Part shown: positions 62,444 to 64,000 of the stretch, one piece after another
Position numbering within the stretch: the stretch's first letter is position 1
Layout of the letters: each line of letters begins with the position of its first letter
Source: Haliscomenobacter sp040401995
Lineage (GTDB): Bacteria > Bacteroidota > Bacteroidia > Chitinophagales > Saprospiraceae
Assembly (NCBI GenBank): GCA_040401995.1
Contig: JBBANM010000020.1
Coordinates: 1 to 64,000, forward strand
Length of the DNA stretch: 64,000 nucleotides
Reading direction: 5' to 3'
Translations under genes and position numbers: made by a program
The notes under the pieces: model-generated
What the model saw: only the letters and a program-made list of their open reading frames with translations
The model's database searches: none
What the model was told of the DNA's origin: nothing

Positions 62444-62610
62444 TAAGAGTGTGTTTGGATTTCTAGTTTGCAAGCGAAAATGAGCGAAAATTAGCCCCAG
62501 TGAGGCATGAAAAGCGGAATGTAGCAGCGCTACATGAGCATTTGAAGAACGAAACTGGGACTAATTTTCGCTCATTTGCAGCGCGAAGTAGAAATCCAAA
62601 CACACTCTAA
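62444..62610. repeat. Large palindromic element (family A), copy 11
   Basis: The ends are TAAGAGTGTGTTTGGATTTC and AAATCCAAACACACTCTAA. The inner stem is CCCAGT/ACTGGG as in copy 4, again on both arms. It lies between two divergent genes in a 286-base gap with no other feature. Confidence 0.92.
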
Positions 62611-62655
62611 ATGCTGAAGATTGATTATTTTTACCTTTTTGCAAATTAGCCGAAG

Positions 62656-64000
62656 ATGTTACGCACAAAAACTACCTTTTATTCCCTGGCCTTTTGGGCT
62701 TTTCTAGTCCTTTTTGTCCCAAAGTTATCTGCCCAAGTTGACGTCCTGGACGATGTGCTTTTTGCCCATAAGGTCGATAGCGTAGCTCAGATGCAACGCA
62801 TCCAACAGGAAATTATCGGTATGGCGGTTTGTATTGTGAAAGATGGAAAAATCATTTACAGCCAAGGGTATGGTTATAGCAATTGGGAAAAACTCATCCC
62901 GGTAACTCCTGCTACTACTTTCCGCTGGGCATCGATGTCAAAAAGTTTGACCGCTATTACGGCGCTGAAATTGCATGAGGAGCATCATATTGACTTGGAT
63001 TCCACTGTTACTTTTTACAATCCTACCTTGCCTTATCGTCAAGTTCATATTCGTGATCTATTGCAGAATCGGAGCGGTATTGGCCATTATGATGAAATGA
63101 CTCGCGATTATCCCCAATGGCGCACCAACATAAAAAATTATCCGGGCACCGGTCCTTTTAACTCTAGAGCTGCCGTGCAAATCTTTGACAATGCCCCTTT
63201 GAATTTTACGCCAGGACAAAAATTCCTGTATTCCACTTTTGGGTTTGTGGTAGCAGGCGAAGTAATCGATACCATTGGTCGGCGCGTATTTGGCAAAGGA
63301 TATTTGGATCTTGTTAATGAACACATCCGCAAGCCGCTGGGCATGGCAAGTTTGCAACCCGATTATCAATATGAAAACAACCCCCTCAAAACCGAAGGAT
63401 ACTATTATGGCGGCGACAATGAAATCGTGCGCCGACCCAATGACGAGGTGAGCTGGAAATTGGCCGGCGGCGGTTTTGAATCCAATGTAGTTGATTTAGG
63501 CCATTACATCCGCGGCCTCATGCTGCGGGAAATACTACAACCTTCTTCTTACGAGTTGTTGTGGAAAAAACAGCCGGATGTGGAATATGGCTATGGTTTT
63601 TCAGTAGAAGGAGAGAACCTCAACCTGCGCATTGGGCATTCTGGCACGCAAACCAAAACCCGCACCATCTTTTGGATGTACCCCAATCGGCGGGTAGGGG
63701 TAGGCGTGATGCTCAACTCGGAATGGGGCGACCCCGGTATTGTAGCTGATCATTTGTTGCAGCTGCTGGGCGTCAATACCGAACCCCGTAAATATGAACT
63801 TCGCTGTATCGATAATTCCAAATCAAGTACCCAATATGCCGCCATCTGGAAGGCCGGCAACAACAAACAGGTCATGCGCCGCGGCTATATGACCCAGCAT
63901 TTTCAGGTTGAGTCGGATCACTTACGTGCCCACGGTTTTCAATTGACGGATGTAGAGACCTATCTCGACAAAAAAAATGTGCGCCACTGGGATGGTGTTT
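62656..64000 (+). CDS. Secreted serine beta-lactamase-family protein, cut by the window end
   Basis: The frame is open from the ATG at 62656 to the end of the window. A signal peptide (MLRTKTTFYSLAFWAFLVLF) precedes a class C/esterase-type domain with catalytic Ser93 and Lys96 (WASMSKSLTA), YSTFGF in the YxN position and HSGT in the KTG position. After about residue 385 a second module (YAAIWKAGNNKQVMRRGYMT) resembles bacterial tandem repeat domain 1, known in polyglycine hydrolases. Penicillin hydrolysis is unlikely; esterase or peptidase activity is more probable. Confidence 0.85.
   Translation, partial: MLRTKTTFYSLAFWAFLVLFVPKLSAQVDVLDDVLFAHKVDSVAQMQRIQQEIIGMAVCIVKDGKIIYSQGYGYSNWEKLIPVTPATTFRWASMSKSLTAITALKLHEEHHIDLDSTVTFYNPTLPYRQVHIRDLLQNRSGIGHYDEMTRDYPQWRTNIKNYPGTGPFNSRAAVQIFDNAPLNFTPGQKFLYSTFGFVVAGEVIDTIGRRVFGKGYLDLVNEHIRKPLGMASLQPDYQYENNPLKTEGYYYGGDNEIVRRPNDEVSWKLAGGGFESNVVDLGHYIRGLMLREILQPSSYELLWKKQPDVEYGYGFSVEGENLNLRIGHSGTQTKTRTIFWMYPNRRVGVGVMLNSEWGDPGIVADHLLQLLGVNTEPRKYELRCIDNSKSSTQYAAIWKAGNNKQVMRRGYMTQHFQVESDHLRAHGFQLTDVETYLDKKNVRHWDGV

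Noticed and set aside
1..64000. rRNA, tRNA, CRISPR arrays, prophage or transposase genes
   Set aside because: None were recognisable on reading the sequence and proteins; repeats found are palindromic or composite, not regularly spaced direct repeats.
62656..64000. Antibiotic-resistance beta-lactamase
   Set aside because: The YxN and KTG positions are YST and HSG, as in esterase or peptidase relatives, and the extra C-terminal module argues against a penicillinase.

Overview
The window looks like chromosomal DNA of a Bacteroidota bacterium, most likely in or near the Saprospiria (Haliscomenobacter/Lewinella type). Support comes from the short Crp/Fnr regulators, AraC and SMP-30 proteins typical of the phylum, the lack of strong Shine-Dalgarno sites, an isolated atpD-atpC pair with a short epsilon subunit, DUF1080/DUF3089/DUF4965-type proteins, an HD-PycTM protein, and a TAnnTTTG-type promoter before clpB. 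The genus is a guess. I saw no rRNA, tRNA, CRISPR array, intact transposase or integrase.

Layout. (1) 1-12.6 kb is a visibly AT-richer accessory segment with all genes on the + strand. It holds a broken NTF2-like fragment, two Crp/Fnr-like regulators, a PD40 propeller lipoprotein, a redox operon (AhpD/CMD-like, SMP-30-like, SDR, small membrane protein, old yellow enzyme), a four-gene overlapping operon (DoxX-like, DUF2071, membrane methyltransferase, 4-TM protein) and a helical-repeat protein. These are separated by long non-coding stretches made of several repeat families. (2) 12.6-17 kb: a SnoaL-like protein, a STAND-type ATPase with a C-terminal HTH, and an ATP-dependent DNA ligase. (3) 17-23 kb: a complete trans-4-hydroxy-L-proline catabolic cluster (epimerase, FAD dehydrogenase, deaminase, alpha-ketoglutarate semialdehyde dehydrogenase) with a divergent AraC regulator. 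(4) 23-24 kb: a Panacea-domain antitoxin with an overlapping MazF/PemK-like candidate toxin. (5) 24-33 kb: a glutaminase-like secreted protein, a channel-like small protein, an HD-PycTM protein, an ECF sigma/anti-sigma pair, several secreted or cupin proteins, a lipid A-type acyltransferase and the PdeM phosphoesterase. (6) 33-38 kb: an overlapping response regulator / response regulator-adenylate cyclase / TPR histidine kinase operon and a sodium:solute symporter. (7) 38-48 kb: ClpB, small secreted and ankyrin proteins, AtpD-AtpC and an Lhr-like helicase. (8) 48-64 kb: S9 peptidase, Pit phosphate transporter, histidine kinase, DUF3089, NTF2, DUF1080, MFS, Gfo/Idh/MocA, Dabb, M1 peptidase, an MBL-fold exonuclease and a truncated serine beta-lactamase-like protein.

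Two things tie the window together. First, about eleven copies of a ~160-215 bp near-perfect palindromic element (with 38-60 bp relics) lie in gaps throughout. The stem sequence differs between copies, but the two arms within a copy match each other, and several copies begin inside the stop codon of the preceding gene. Second, the four enzymes of the ligase-associated DNA repair module (ATP-dependent ligase, PdeM, Lhr-type helicase, MBL-fold exonuclease), usually encoded side by side, are all here but scattered over four loci across 47 kb.
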